The notes: generated by a model not told the origin, from the sequence alone. A stretch of 64,000 bases of DNA from SZUA-36 sp963801195 (GCA_963801195.1 CAWDDX010000003.1:248001-312000); one strand, 5' to 3'. Positions 53,460-62,087 are shown, counted from the first letter of the stretch. Numbers and translations are program-made.

Positions 53460-53913
53460 AACAGAACTCCGAACCATTCTGGCGCCGCTGAATGAAGGTT
53501 ACGTAATGCTGCCCAACAGTGTCGTTGGCGAGATACTGAATTTCAATTCACCAGAACCTTTCAAACAGGGCCCGGCTTGGTTGCTGGGCGAGATAGCCTG
53601 GAAAGGCTGGCAGGTGCCGGTGATTAATTACGAGCGTCTGATCAAGGACAACGGCATCACGACGATCACCTCGAAGTCCCGTATCCTGATCGTCAAAACC
53701 CTGGGTGAATCAACCCAGGTAAATTATATCGGAATACTCATCCAGGGCTTACCCAGGCTGAAGAAAGTCAGCGCCAGCAGCCTGCAGGAAACGCATACCG
53801 AAGAACTGCCGGAAACGGTATTCAGCGAGGTCAGCATTGACAACCTGAAGGCGGTCATTCCTGAACTCGAAGCACTCACCCGCACCGTTGAATTGGCCGC
53901 CTACGACAGTTGA
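53452..53913 (+). CDS. chpC: ChpC CheW-like adaptor
   Basis: 153 residues, CheW-like, with VMLPNSVVGEILNF, GPAWLLGEIAWKGWQVPVIN and SRILIVKTLG, as in Pseudomonas ChpC. The start overlaps the pilL stop by 8 bases. It is a second adaptor linking receptors to the kinase. The cluster ends here; no pilK (methyltransferase) or chpB (methylesterase) is present, so adaptation enzymes are missing or encoded elsewhere. Confidence 0.9.
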   Translation: MTETELRTILAPLNEGYVMLPNSVVGEILNFNSPEPFKQGPAWLLGEIAWKGWQVPVINYERLIKDNGITTITSKSRILIVKTLGESTQVNYIGILIQGLPRLKKVSASSLQETHTEELPETVFSEVSIDNLKAVIPELEALTRTVELAAYDS

Positions 53914-53929
53914 CGCCGGCAAACCTTCC

Positions 53930-54114
53930 TTCCACCCGCTGCCCTGCTACGGTTCTCAGTCCAACCCGGCACCCAGCCGCGCCTGTCCCCGGCAATTGTT
54001 CCCGACATTGCCCTACCTCCTGCATGGCCCACACCCTCTCGAGCGCTTCCCGCTCTCACCTTGTCCCTGCTCTCCTGCGCCATCTTCCGGGATACTGATG
54101 CAATGTCCGGGCTA
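53930..54114. repeat. family A inverted-repeat element, copy 2 (inverted)
   Basis: On the minus strand it begins TAGCCCGGACATTGCATCAG at 54114 and continues with ATCCCGGAAGATGGCGCAGG, matching copy 1 (8713), then has an extra insertion of about 85 bases, and returns to the copy 1 sequence (GGACAGGCGCGGCTGG, then GACTGAGAACCGTAGCAGGG). No matching right outer end is seen. Its first TAG is the rsmE stop codon. Confidence 0.7.
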
Positions 54115-54840
54115 AAAGTCGCCCGATTTCGCCTGCAGGAGTGCGATGGCCGCCGGACCTGCCGTTTCGGTGCGTAACACCCGTGGCCCCAAAGATACCG
54201 CCACCAGCCCATTTGCGCGGGCGGCGTTCATTTCATCATCGGTAAACCCGCCTTCGGGTCCGACCAGCACCGAGACTGAACCCTCCTGCACGGATACACC
54301 GGAAAGCCTGTGCGCGGCCAGCGGGTCCAGGACCAGTCGCACCGGTCCCGCGGTATCATTGATCCAATCAGGCAGGGACATCGGTTTTTTCACTTCGGGG
54401 ACAAGCGCACGGCCACTCTGTTCGCACGCCGAGGTGACGACCCCCCGCCAGTGCGACAGACGCTTTTCTTGCCGGCTGGCATCGAACCGGACTTCAACAC
54501 GCTGACTTATCAGCGGTTGTATACAAAACACACCCAGCTCCGTGGCCTTTTGCAGGACGTAATCCATCCGTTCACCACGGCAGACAGATTGGGCCAGGGT
54601 GATTTTCAAAGGTGACTCATTGCCGGGGGTGCTGCTGGCGGTGACCCGTGCGAGCACACGTTGGGGCCGTATTTCGGAAATTACCGCCGAATAGTCAGAA
54701 CCGTCGCCGTTGAACAGGATAACGTCATCGCCCTTTGACAGTCTTAAAACCCGTGTCAGGTAATGACTGGCCGGACCTTCCAGCTGGACACTTGTTTCCA
54801 CTTGCAGATGCTGTGAAGTAAAAATACGTGACTGGCGCAT
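54112..54840 (-). CDS. rsmE: 16S rRNA m3U1498 methyltransferase RsmE
   Basis: 242 residues of the SPOUT superfamily. The C-terminal knot is clear (VSVLVGPEGGFTDDEMNAAR, VSLGPRVLRTETA). The N-terminal PUA-like part has RIFTSQHLQVE and ASHYLTRVLRLSKGDD. It methylates U1498 in 16S rRNA. The 3' end reads AKSGDF then TAG, and this TAG is the first triplet of the family A repeat. It lies 9 bases after bioA in the same direction. Confidence 0.95.
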   Translation of the reverse strand: MRQSRIFTSQHLQVETSVQLEGPASHYLTRVLRLSKGDDVILFNGDGSDYSAVISEIRPQRVLARVTASSTPGNESPLKITLAQSVCRGERMDYVLQKATELGVFCIQPLISQRVEVRFDASRQEKRLSHWRGVVTSACEQSGRALVPEVKKPMSLPDWINDTAGPVRLVLDPLAAHRLSGVSVQEGSVSVLVGPEGGFTDDEMNAARANGLVAVSLGPRVLRTETAGPAAIALLQAKSGDF

Positions 54841-54849
54841 GGTGCCGGC

Positions 54850-56220
54850 TTACTCCCTGGTCGCGAGATCGATACCCGCCATGGCAACCCCGGCCAGCAA
54901 CTTGATCTCGTCCGTGTTGATGACATAGGGCGGCATGAAATAGATCACGTTTCCGATCGGACGGAGCAATACCCCTTGCGTCATGGCGTACTGGTAAACC
55001 CGTATACCACGCCGTTCTTTCCAGTCGTACTGGACCAGCGGTTCGCGCTGCGCCACCATCTCCATCGCCAGTATCATACCCGTCTGTCGAATATCACCCA
55101 CGTGGGGGTGATGGTGCAAAGCTGAAACCTCGTTAAGCATCCGTGCGGAAAGCAGGCGGTTGTCGGCCAGCACGTCACGCTGTTCGAACAACTCCATCGT
55201 CGCCAGCGCCGCCGCACAGGCCAGCGCGTTTCCGGTGTAACTGTGCGAGTGCAAAAAGCCACGCATGGTCGTGTATTCGTCATAAAAAGCGGCATACACC
55301 TCATGGCTGGTCAAGACCGCGGACATCGGTAAATAACCACCCGTCAGGCCCTTGGAAAGACACATGAAATCCGGCGATATCCCACCCTGTTCACAGGCGA
55401 ACATACTGCCGGTCCTGCCAAACCCCACGGCGATTTCATCGGCGATCAAATGGATACGGTATTCATCACACAAGCGGCGCAAACCGGCCAGGTAAGTGGG
55501 CGGGTACATACGCATGCCGCCGGCGCACTGCACCAGGGGCTCGATGATGACCGCGGATATCCGGCCCTCGTGTTCGGCGAATATTTCACGCATGTCGGCC
55601 AGCTTACCGGTGGCGTGCGCGTCCCACTGTTCACGCGGCAGGGCGAAACAATCCGGGCTCGGCGCGACCAGTGGCTCCATCAACAACGGTTCGTAGGCTG
55701 CTTTGAACAGGCCTGCATCACCGACACCCAGTGCGCCGAGCGTGTCACCGTGATAGCTGTTGGACAGGGTTACGAAACGATTGCGGCCGGTTTTGCCGAC
55801 ATTACGCCAATAATGAAAGCTCATTTTCAACGCGATTTCGACCGCGGAAGCACCACTGTCGGCAAAAAACACCCGCTCCAGTCCCGGGGGGGTGATCGCG
55901 ACCAGTTTTTCGGCCAGGCGCACGGCCGGTTCATGGGTAACGCCCGCAAGGATGACGTGTTCCAGGCGACCGGCCTGTTCGCTTACCGCCGCACTGATAT
56001 GTGGATTGGCGTGGCCAAACAGGTTGACCCACCAGGAACTGATGGCGTCGATATAGCGTTTGCCTTCCATGTCTTCCAGCCACACGCCGCGGCCACTGCT
56101 GACCGGCAGCAGCGACAGCCATTCATGGTCCTTCATCTGCGTGGTGGGATGCCATAATACGGCGAGGTCACGCTGCCGGATTGCTTCGTTTTTACCCAAA
56201 CCTGTTGTCCTTTTCATCAT
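54850..56220 (-). CDS. bioA: adenosylmethionine-8-amino-7-oxononanoate aminotransferase
   Basis: 456 residues, class III aminotransferase. LWHPTTQMKDHEWLSLLPV and YIDAISSWWVNLFGHANPHI are BioA signatures; the PLP lysine is in LSKGLTGGYLPMSAV. It makes 7,8-diaminononanoate in biotin synthesis, using S-adenosylmethionine as amino donor. Other bio genes are not in the window. It precedes rsmE in a likely two-gene operon. Confidence 0.95.
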   Translation of the reverse strand: MMKRTTGLGKNEAIRQRDLAVLWHPTTQMKDHEWLSLLPVSSGRGVWLEDMEGKRYIDAISSWWVNLFGHANPHISAAVSEQAGRLEHVILAGVTHEPAVRLAEKLVAITPPGLERVFFADSGASAVEIALKMSFHYWRNVGKTGRNRFVTLSNSYHGDTLGALGVGDAGLFKAAYEPLLMEPLVAPSPDCFALPREQWDAHATGKLADMREIFAEHEGRISAVIIEPLVQCAGGMRMYPPTYLAGLRRLCDEYRIHLIADEIAVGFGRTGSMFACEQGGISPDFMCLSKGLTGGYLPMSAVLTSHEVYAAFYDEYTTMRGFLHSHSYTGNALACAAALATMELFEQRDVLADNRLLSARMLNEVSALHHHPHVGDIRQTGMILAMEMVAQREPLVQYDWKERRGIRVYQYAMTQGVLLRPIGNVIYFMPPYVINTDEIKLLAGVAMAGIDLATRE

Positions 56221-56241
56221 GAAAGCCTGTTAACAGGCCCT

Positions 56242-56405
56242 GGCAGCCTGTCGGTCTTGACCGATCGTAGCGAGGACAAGCCGATTTGAGTCAGATTTTT
56301 CGGTCTTTTGAGGCGAATAGCACCGCTATTTAACGAGAAAGAGTGGGGAATCTGGCTAAACTCGGGTTTTCCGCAGTAGATCATGTTAAATCCGACAGGC
56401 TCCTA
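56242..56405. repeat. family B inverted-repeat element, full copy 2
   Basis: It begins GGCAGCCTGTCGGTCTTGAC and ends with AAATCCGACAGGCTCCTAG, with the AATAGCACCGCTATT hairpin inside. Its interior matches the 34330-34586 copy over most of its length (in the opposite orientation). It lies between the divergent bioA and hisN-like genes. Confidence 0.75.
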
Positions 56406-56543
56406 GTGTACTCATCACAGTCTGGTATCATGGGCAGTTGCGACCGGCCATGCAAGACGCGCCGCTTGCCGACTCAGTATTTTTTAATTCGACGATCACC
56501 GGATAAGCAGATCATTGTCAAAATCATTATGACCGGAACCCAC

Positions 56544-57311
56544 ATGAAGGAATTTCTCGCCGTCGCATTAAAGGCTGCAGAATCCGCACGCGAGCTGATA
56601 CTGTCCTATTACAACGGCGATTTTGACATCGAGATCAAGGCAGACCAGACACCCGTCACGGCAGCGGACCGCGGCGCCGAACAGGTTATTCGCAAGATCA
56701 TCAACCATGCTTTTCCCGCGCACGGCATTTTTGGCGAAGAATACGGGGCGGAAAACAAGGACACGGAGTACCTCTGGCTGGTCGACCCCATTGATGGCAC
56801 CAAGAGTTTTGTGAAGCGCTACGGTATGTTCTCCACGCAGATCGCATTGATGCACAGGGGAGAATTGATACTCGGCGTTTCCTGTGCCCCGGCCATGGGT
56901 GAACTGGTTTGGGCGACACGTGGCGGCGGCGCATTTAACGCCGAAGGGCCGTTGCATGTCAGCCGGGTCGGCAGCGTTGGCGAGGCGAGTATTTCGACCG
57001 GCAATATTCAAAGCCTGGCTGCCGACCGGCAGCGCTGGGAAGGGCTTGGGCGAATACTCGCGCAGACCAACCGCACTCGTGGATACGGTGATTATTATCA
57101 TTACCACCGCCTCGCGGCAGGTCAGCTCGATGCGGTCATCGAATCAGACGTCAACATCCTCGATATCGCCGCGCTGTATGTCATCGTCACCGAGGCCGGC
57201 GGCCTGTTCACAGATCTCGATGGCCAACCACCCGGCCTTGAAACACGCTCCGTACTGGCCGCCACCCCGGCGCTCCATGCCGAGCTGGCCGCGGCTCTGA
57301 AGCAGGTCTGA
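56544..57311 (+). CDS. inositol-monophosphatase-family phosphatase, HisN-like
   Basis: About 255 residues. The metal sites of the family are visible: FGEEYG, WLVDPIDGTKSF, and the C-terminal ESDVNILDIAALYVIVTEAG. The pattern is closest to bacterial histidinol-phosphatases of the IMPase fold, but an inositol or 3'-nucleotide substrate cannot be excluded. The ATG at 56544 has GGAAC before it; an in-frame ATG at 56529 is possible; the longer ORF from 56343 runs into the repeat and is rejected. Confidence 0.85.
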   Translation: MKEFLAVALKAAESARELILSYYNGDFDIEIKADQTPVTAADRGAEQVIRKIINHAFPAHGIFGEEYGAENKDTEYLWLVDPIDGTKSFVKRYGMFSTQIALMHRGELILGVSCAPAMGELVWATRGGGAFNAEGPLHVSRVGSVGEASISTGNIQSLAADRQRWEGLGRILAQTNRTRGYGDYYHYHRLAAGQLDAVIESDVNILDIAALYVIVTEAGGLFTDLDGQPPGLETRSVLAATPALHAELAAALKQV

Positions 57312-57316
57312 CCCGC

Positions 57317-57868
57317 ATGGCAAAACTCCCCAGGATTCGCGCCAGAAGCGAACAGGACCCGGCCAGGTTATTCAAAGTCGAAAGACTCGACCTGGAATTC
57401 AGCAATGGCCAGACACGCACCTATGAGCGGCTCCGCTCGCGCGGCCTGGGTGCGGTGATCGTGGTGGCAATGCGTGATGACGAGACCGTGCTGCTGGTCA
57501 AGGAATACGCCGCCGGTCTGCACCATTATGAACTGGGACTGGTCAAGGGCCGCCTCGAAGTGGGTGAAACCGTTCTGGAAGGTGCGCAGAGAGAGCTCAG
57601 GGAAGAAATCGGCTTTGGCGCGCATGAACTGACCGAGTTGACAACGCTCAGCCTCGCCCCCGGATATATGACACATGTCACGCACGTGGTGCTGGCGCGC
57701 AAGCTTTATCCGTCAAAACTGGAAGGGGACGAGCCCGAAGAACTGGAAATCGTTCCGTGGCCGTTGTCCGACATGTACGCATTGGTACAGAGGCCGGACT
57801 GCACCGAGGGGCGCAGTATTGCCGCACTGTATATCACCCGCGACTACCTGCTACAGGAAAGAAAATAA
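57317..57868 (+). CDS. nudE: ADP-sugar/ADP compounds Nudix hydrolase
   Basis: 183 residues. The Nudix box is GRLEVGETVLEGAQRELREE, followed by IGFGA. N-terminal (KVERLDLEFSNGQTRTYERL) and C-terminal parts follow E. coli NudE. It hydrolyses ADP-ribose, Ap3A and NADH-type substrates. It lies 5 bases after the HisN-like gene and overlaps cysQ (TAATG), so the three form an operon. Confidence 0.92.
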   Translation: MAKLPRIRARSEQDPARLFKVERLDLEFSNGQTRTYERLRSRGLGAVIVVAMRDDETVLLVKEYAAGLHHYELGLVKGRLEVGETVLEGAQRELREEIGFGAHELTELTTLSLAPGYMTHVTHVVLARKLYPSKLEGDEPEELEIVPWPLSDMYALVQRPDCTEGRSIAALYITRDYLLQERK

Positions 57869-58686
57869 TGTCAGATTCAAGCGCCCATAAAGTGTTCGAC
57901 CAACTGGTGGATATCAGCCGCCGCGCCGGTTTGAAAATACTCGATTGGTATGACGGCGACATGGGTATCACGATAAAAGCGGATGATTCACCGCTGACCA
58001 GGGCCGACCTGGCCAGCCACGAACTGATAAAAGACGAACTCTCAAAACGCTGGCCTGAAATCCCGATACTGTCGGAAGAGTCTGCGGATATTCCCTGGGA
58101 AACCCGCCGGAACTGGCAGCAATACTGGCTGGTTGACCCGCTGGACGGCACCAAGGAGTTCATTAACCGGAATGGTGAATTCACCGTCAACATCGCTTTG
58201 GTACGCAACCATCGACCGGTCACCGGTATCGTGCACGTACCGGTGACAGATACCACCTATTTCGGATCACGAGACCTTGGCGCCTGGTGCCAGCAAGGCA
58301 ATGCGCAGGCTACGGTCATCCGCATCAGGCGGCCTGCAGCGCGACCCCCGGTTATCGTCGGAAGCCGTTCACACGCGAACCCCGAACTCAGCAAGCAGTT
58401 GGACAGGCTGGGAGAACATGAACTTACCAGCATGGGTAGCTCCCTGAAATTTTGTCTGATCGCGGAAGGCATGGCCGATTTTTATCCGCGCCTGGGGCCG
58501 ACCAGTGAGTGGGATACGGCGGCAGCGCAAGCCGTTGTCGAAGCTGCGGGTGGACAGGTTGTCAAAATCGATGGCACGCCATTGGAATACAACAGGAAGG
58601 AAGCCTACCTCAACCCGCATTTCTTCGTTTTTGGCGATGCTGACAGGGAATGGCTGAAGCCGTTTCAGAATCCGACAACCGATTAG
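57868..58686 (+). CDS. cysQ: 3'(2'),5'-bisphosphate nucleotidase
   Basis: 272 residues of the IMPase fold. The metal sites are ILSEESAD, WLVDPLDGTKEFI and TSEWDTAAAQAVVEAAGG. CysQ hydrolyses 3'-phosphoadenosine 5'-phosphate, recycling the by-product of sulfate assimilation. The ATG at 57868 overlaps the nudE stop; the in-frame extension from 57757 lies inside nudE. The nudE-cysQ pair is common in gammaproteobacteria. Confidence 0.94.
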   Translation: MSDSSAHKVFDQLVDISRRAGLKILDWYDGDMGITIKADDSPLTRADLASHELIKDELSKRWPEIPILSEESADIPWETRRNWQQYWLVDPLDGTKEFINRNGEFTVNIALVRNHRPVTGIVHVPVTDTTYFGSRDLGAWCQQGNAQATVIRIRRPAARPPVIVGSRSHANPELSKQLDRLGEHELTSMGSSLKFCLIAEGMADFYPRLGPTSEWDTAAAQAVVEAAGGQVVKIDGTPLEYNRKEAYLNPHFFVFGDADREWLKPFQNPTTD

Positions 58687-58832
58687 TCGGGATACGTTCT
58701 GTCTTTGACCACCCGGTCAAGACGCAGGGCATAAAGTTTCACAGCCGGGATTCAATCAACCGTACCATTATCAATCAACGCTGAAAGGGTTGACCACAAA
58801 ATCACTATATGTGCCAAAAGTCATGCATTTAC

Positions 58833-58861
58833 TTGACGAGAGCACTCTCAAGGAGTATAAA
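58833..58861 (+). promoter_or_regulatory. near-consensus sigma-70 promoter
   Basis: TTGACG at 58833-58838, exactly 17 bases, then TATAAA at 58856-58861 (5 of 6 each). An inverted pair GAGAG / CTCTC lies in the spacer. It faces a terminator 75-95 bases downstream. Confidence 0.7.
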
Positions 58862-58867
58862 ATGCGC

Positions 58868-58958
58868 AACCATCCTGTTGGGGCTTGCCAAATAACTATA
58901 ACGACTGACAAAACCAATAATAGAACACAGGAATGTAAGCGGCTTCGGCCGCTTTTTT
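58868..58958 (+). ncRNA. candidate small RNA
   Basis: Predicted start about 7 bases after the TATAAA and predicted end in the T-run of the terminator, giving a transcript of about 90 nucleotides. The upstream promoter is near consensus. A 38-codon frame starts at 58862, but it overlaps the predicted start site and runs through the terminator, so a coding role is less likely. No homology is known to me. It lies between cysQ and the DUF6776 gene. Confidence 0.55.
58938..58958 (+). terminator. rho-independent terminator
   Basis: AGCGGC, TTCG, GCCGCT followed by TTTTTT. Perfect six-base stem with a UUCG tetraloop. Confidence 0.88.
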
Positions 58959-58984
58959 CTTGTCCGTGGAAATGCTGATTTTTT

Positions 58985-59755
58985 ATGAAATACCCCAAAC
59001 TTTCCAAGTGGCAGCTAATCGCTCTTCCGGTCGTGGCGATCATTGTGAGCGTATTCTATTTTGGTAAGTATTACGTGGCCGATGAATTGATCACTGCCAA
59101 TCACAGGATTAGGGCATTGCAGAAAGATCTGCAAACCGCACACGACCTGCTCGATGAGGAACGATCACGTGCGACCGTTGCCGAGCGTGAAGCGGATGTT
59201 GTCCGGCGCGCCAACTCCCTGCTACGTGAATCGGAACGCAAAACCCAGGATGAAATCGCCGGTTTGCAGGCTGACCTCGAGTTTTACCGCCGTCTTGGCG
59301 GCGCCAACGGTTCACAGGCACCGTTGACCGTGCATTACGTCGAACTTCAACCGACACAATCACCACGGGTGTTCCGGATTGTCATCAGCCTGACCCAGAA
59401 CCTGCGCTGGACGGCAGTCATTTCGGGGAATATCCAGCTTGGGGTCGATGGCATACGCAACGGCGCCGCCGAGCACCTCACCAACGAACAGTTACTGGCC
59501 GACTCCGACGAGCCCCTGAATTTTCAATTCAAGTACTTCGAGAAACTGGAGCGCCAGATCACCTTGCCAGAAGGGTTTGTGGCCAGCCGGCTGACCATCC
59601 AACTCAAATCGAACGGGCTGAAAGCCCCTGTTGAGCAATCAATGGAGTGGGAGGACCTGATCAACCAGACGCTGATCGACCCGCTCACAGACGAAGAGCC
59701 CCTGTCGTTCAGGCGTAATGTGATTGAAAAATCCACCTTCAACCGCCATAGTTAA
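58985..59755 (+). CDS. DUF6776-like membrane coiled-coil protein
   Basis: 256 residues. One N-terminal membrane helix (LIALPVVAIIVSVFYFGKYY), a coiled coil (about 35-100, RIRALQKDLQTAHDLLDEER) and a beta-rich C-terminal domain. In gammaproteobacteria such genes precede a bactofilin gene and erpA; here the bactofilin gene is missing and erpA follows directly. Function unknown. Confidence 0.82.
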   Translation: MKYPKLSKWQLIALPVVAIIVSVFYFGKYYVADELITANHRIRALQKDLQTAHDLLDEERSRATVAEREADVVRRANSLLRESERKTQDEIAGLQADLEFYRRLGGANGSQAPLTVHYVELQPTQSPRVFRIVISLTQNLRWTAVISGNIQLGVDGIRNGAAEHLTNEQLLADSDEPLNFQFKYFEKLERQITLPEGFVASRLTIQLKSNGLKAPVEQSMEWEDLINQTLIDPLTDEEPLSFRRNVIEKSTFNRHS

Positions 59756-59782
59756 TGCACCTAGGGAAGAATTGAAAACCGA

Positions 59783-60130
59783 ATGCAAAACCAGATACCA
59801 GCCGATCTCATCAAATTTACGGATTCCGCAGCCAGAAAAGTGATGGAATTGATCATGGAGGAGCACAATCCGGAACTGAAGCTGCGCGTGTATATCTCCG
59901 GTGGCGGTTGTTCCGGCTTCCAGTACGGCTTTACATTTGACGAAGAAAGCAATGACGACGATATCGCCATTACCAAAGAAGGTGTTACCCTTCTCGTCGA
60001 CCCCTTAAGTTTTCAATACCTGATGGGGGCTGAAGTCGATTACAGCGAGAATCTCCAGGGCGCTCAATTTGTCATTCGAAACCCCAACGCTGCGACCACC
60101 TGTGGTTGTGGCTCCTCATTTTCAGTCTGA
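59783..60130 (+). CDS. erpA: iron-sulfur cluster insertion protein
   Basis: 115 residues of the A-type carrier family. The three cysteines are at GGGCSGF and TTCGCGSSFS. ErpA delivers Fe-S clusters to target enzymes such as IspG/IspH. The start has GGGAAG upstream. The next gene starts 6 bases after the stop. Confidence 0.95.
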   Translation: MQNQIPADLIKFTDSAARKVMELIMEEHNPELKLRVYISGGGCSGFQYGFTFDEESNDDDIAITKEGVTLLVDPLSFQYLMGAEVDYSENLQGAQFVIRNPNAATTCGCGSSFSV

Positions 60131-60135
60131 AACTT

Positions 60136-61140
60136 ATGAACACGCCCGGCACGGACCACCTGGCACGTTCCAGACGTAATCAATTCACCGCCGTTCGCCT
60201 GAATCGGGAAACCGAGTTGCGTGACGATGCCCAGTGGGTTAGCAAGACCCTTCTCGATACGCGTACGCGCCTCGTGCCACTGTGGCGCAGTCGCAGCTTG
60301 CTGGAACGCACCAGCGATGGAACCGTGGCAATTTACCTGTCGCCGGATGAACTCGAGCAACCGGATCGTATCCAGCCACCCACCCTTCTGGGTAACGATG
60401 GCAAACGCGAATATTTTGCGGTATCGGTTACGGATCAGCAGAAAGACGCCATTCTTGCGAAACTCGCGCAGGCCCAGTTTGCCGATTTGAGAAGAGCGTC
60501 CATCGATATGGCAGCCAAGCACGCCGGCATACTGGCTTACGCCAAGGCCTTGCACTATTGGCAGCACCGCCATGCATTCTGCGGCGTATGCGGAAACCCC
60601 AACCTGTTGCGCTCGGCCGGTCACCGCATGGTATGCAGTAACGAGGAATGTGCGCGTGAGACCTATCCCCGTATCGACCCGGCCATCATCGTGCTGATAA
60701 CCAACAAGGATGCCTGCCTGTTGGGCCGTAACACCAAGTGGCGCTCCAAGCATTTCTCAACCCTGGCGGGCTTTGTGGAGCCCGGTGAAAGTCTCGAAGA
60801 TGCAGTTGTTCGTGAAGTATATGAAGAAGTCCAGTTGCACCTCGAGGATATTCACTATGTCTCCTCGCAGCCGTGGCCGTTTCCGGCTTCTGCGATGTGC
60901 GGTTTCTATGCGGAGGCGGTCGACCGGAACGCGGGTACGAGCGATGAAGTTGAAGAAACACGCTGGTTTACCGTGGACACCCTGACGCAGGCCGTCACCG
61001 ATAACGAGGTCCGTTTATCGCCACCGGTTTCCATTGCTTTCAGACTGCTGGCCGACTGGTTCCGGAAAAATGGCGGCGGAAGTCTCGAAAAGCTCGTGCG
61101 GCAGCAGCAGTCGGTGAATGTTCCGGTGTCAACCTGTTAA
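60136..61140 (+). CDS. nudC: NAD+ diphosphatase / RNA deNADding enzyme
   Basis: 334 residues. The zinc ribbon is HAFCGVCGNPN and VCSNEECARETYP. The Nudix box is GFVEPGESLEDAVVREVYEE, and the NADH-specific SQPWPFPASAM follows. NudC splits NAD(H) and removes NAD caps from RNA. The ATG at 60136 begins after the erpA stop; the longer in-frame start lies inside erpA. Confidence 0.94.
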   Translation: MNTPGTDHLARSRRNQFTAVRLNRETELRDDAQWVSKTLLDTRTRLVPLWRSRSLLERTSDGTVAIYLSPDELEQPDRIQPPTLLGNDGKREYFAVSVTDQQKDAILAKLAQAQFADLRRASIDMAAKHAGILAYAKALHYWQHRHAFCGVCGNPNLLRSAGHRMVCSNEECARETYPRIDPAIIVLITNKDACLLGRNTKWRSKHFSTLAGFVEPGESLEDAVVREVYEEVQLHLEDIHYVSSQPWPFPASAMCGFYAEAVDRNAGTSDEVEETRWFTVDTLTQAVTDNEVRLSPPVSIAFRLLADWFRKNGGGSLEKLVRQQQSVNVPVSTC

Positions 61141-61205
61141 TATGACCGTACTAATTTGACAGATTCACTGAGACTTCTGAGCGCGTTTGGAAAAGGCATG
61201 GGCGG

Positions 61206-62087
61206 ATGACCATTATCTCCATATTGATCGCATTTACACTGTGCCATTTTGTGCGCGAATTGCGTCATCTGCGTCGTCTTGAATGGGTGGCTTCGTTTAC
61301 AGGTTTTTGTAATGAACGCTTCAACGGCTTACCCGGCTGGTCAGGCGCCACCGGCTTCCTTGTTTTTATCGGCCTGCCGCTTCTGCTTGTGTTTGTCATT
61401 AACAACCTGCTGTATTCGGTCATGGGTCAACTGGGTGAATTCATTTTTGCCATTGCCATCCTGGTTTATACATTTGGACCGCGCGACCTTGATATCGATG
61501 TGCGCAACATCTTCAGAAGCGAGGAAGGGGAAGAGCAAAAAAACGCCCTTGCGGTCCTGCTGGATGGAAAAATACCGACGGACAAGGATGATTGCCAGAC
61601 GGCTGCAATCGAGGCGGTATTCCGCAAAGCCCTGAAACGCTGGTTTGGTATTATTTTCTGGTTTGCCGTACTCGGCGTTTATGGCGCTGTACTCTACCGC
61701 TTGGCGGTTTGGCTCAGCAGCGATGACTTCGAGCTTGCCGGTGAGCAAAAAGACCTGGTGACCAGCCTGTGCAAGATCATGGAGTGGCCGGTCGCCCAGT
61801 TAATGACTCTCTCCCTCGCTATCGCCACCGATTTTGATTCTGTATTCCGTGCATGGAAGCAATATCACGACGAACGCGGCCATGGTTTGTTTGAGGGCAA
61901 CAACGAGTTTATGCTGACCAGCGCACGCACCATCGTCAAATCCGGCCACGCTGAAAATGACGGCTACGCCGATCAATTGCAGGGTCCGATGGCAAGCATC
62001 AAACTTTCGATGGACCTGGTATGGCGTTCGCTGGGTGTTTGGGCAACGGTGCTGGCATTGCTGCTGCTGGTAGACGTGATTTCATGA
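61206..62087 (+). CDS. ampE: AmpE-like membrane protein
   Basis: 293 residues with four or so membrane helices. The CbiB-type topology is typical of AmpE (YTFGPRDLDIDV, WFGIIFWFAVLGVYGAVLYR, WPVAQLMTLSLAIATDFDSV). AmpE is an inner-membrane protein encoded with AmpD in E. coli; ampD is not adjacent here. Its stop overlaps the btuF start (ATGA). Confidence 0.9.
   Translation: MTIISILIAFTLCHFVRELRHLRRLEWVASFTGFCNERFNGLPGWSGATGFLVFIGLPLLLVFVINNLLYSVMGQLGEFIFAIAILVYTFGPRDLDIDVRNIFRSEEGEEQKNALAVLLDGKIPTDKDDCQTAAIEAVFRKALKRWFGIIFWFAVLGVYGAVLYRLAVWLSSDDFELAGEQKDLVTSLCKIMEWPVAQLMTLSLAIATDFDSVFRAWKQYHDERGHGLFEGNNEFMLTSARTIVKSGHAENDGYADQLQGPMASIKLSMDLVWRSLGVWATVLALLLLVDVIS

Noticed and set aside
58862..58978. 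38-codon ORF with an AAGGAG before its ATG
   Set aside because: The AAGGAG is inside the -35/-10 spacer, the predicted transcription start lies after the ATG, and the terminator falls inside the frame; kept only as a caveat to the sRNA candidate.
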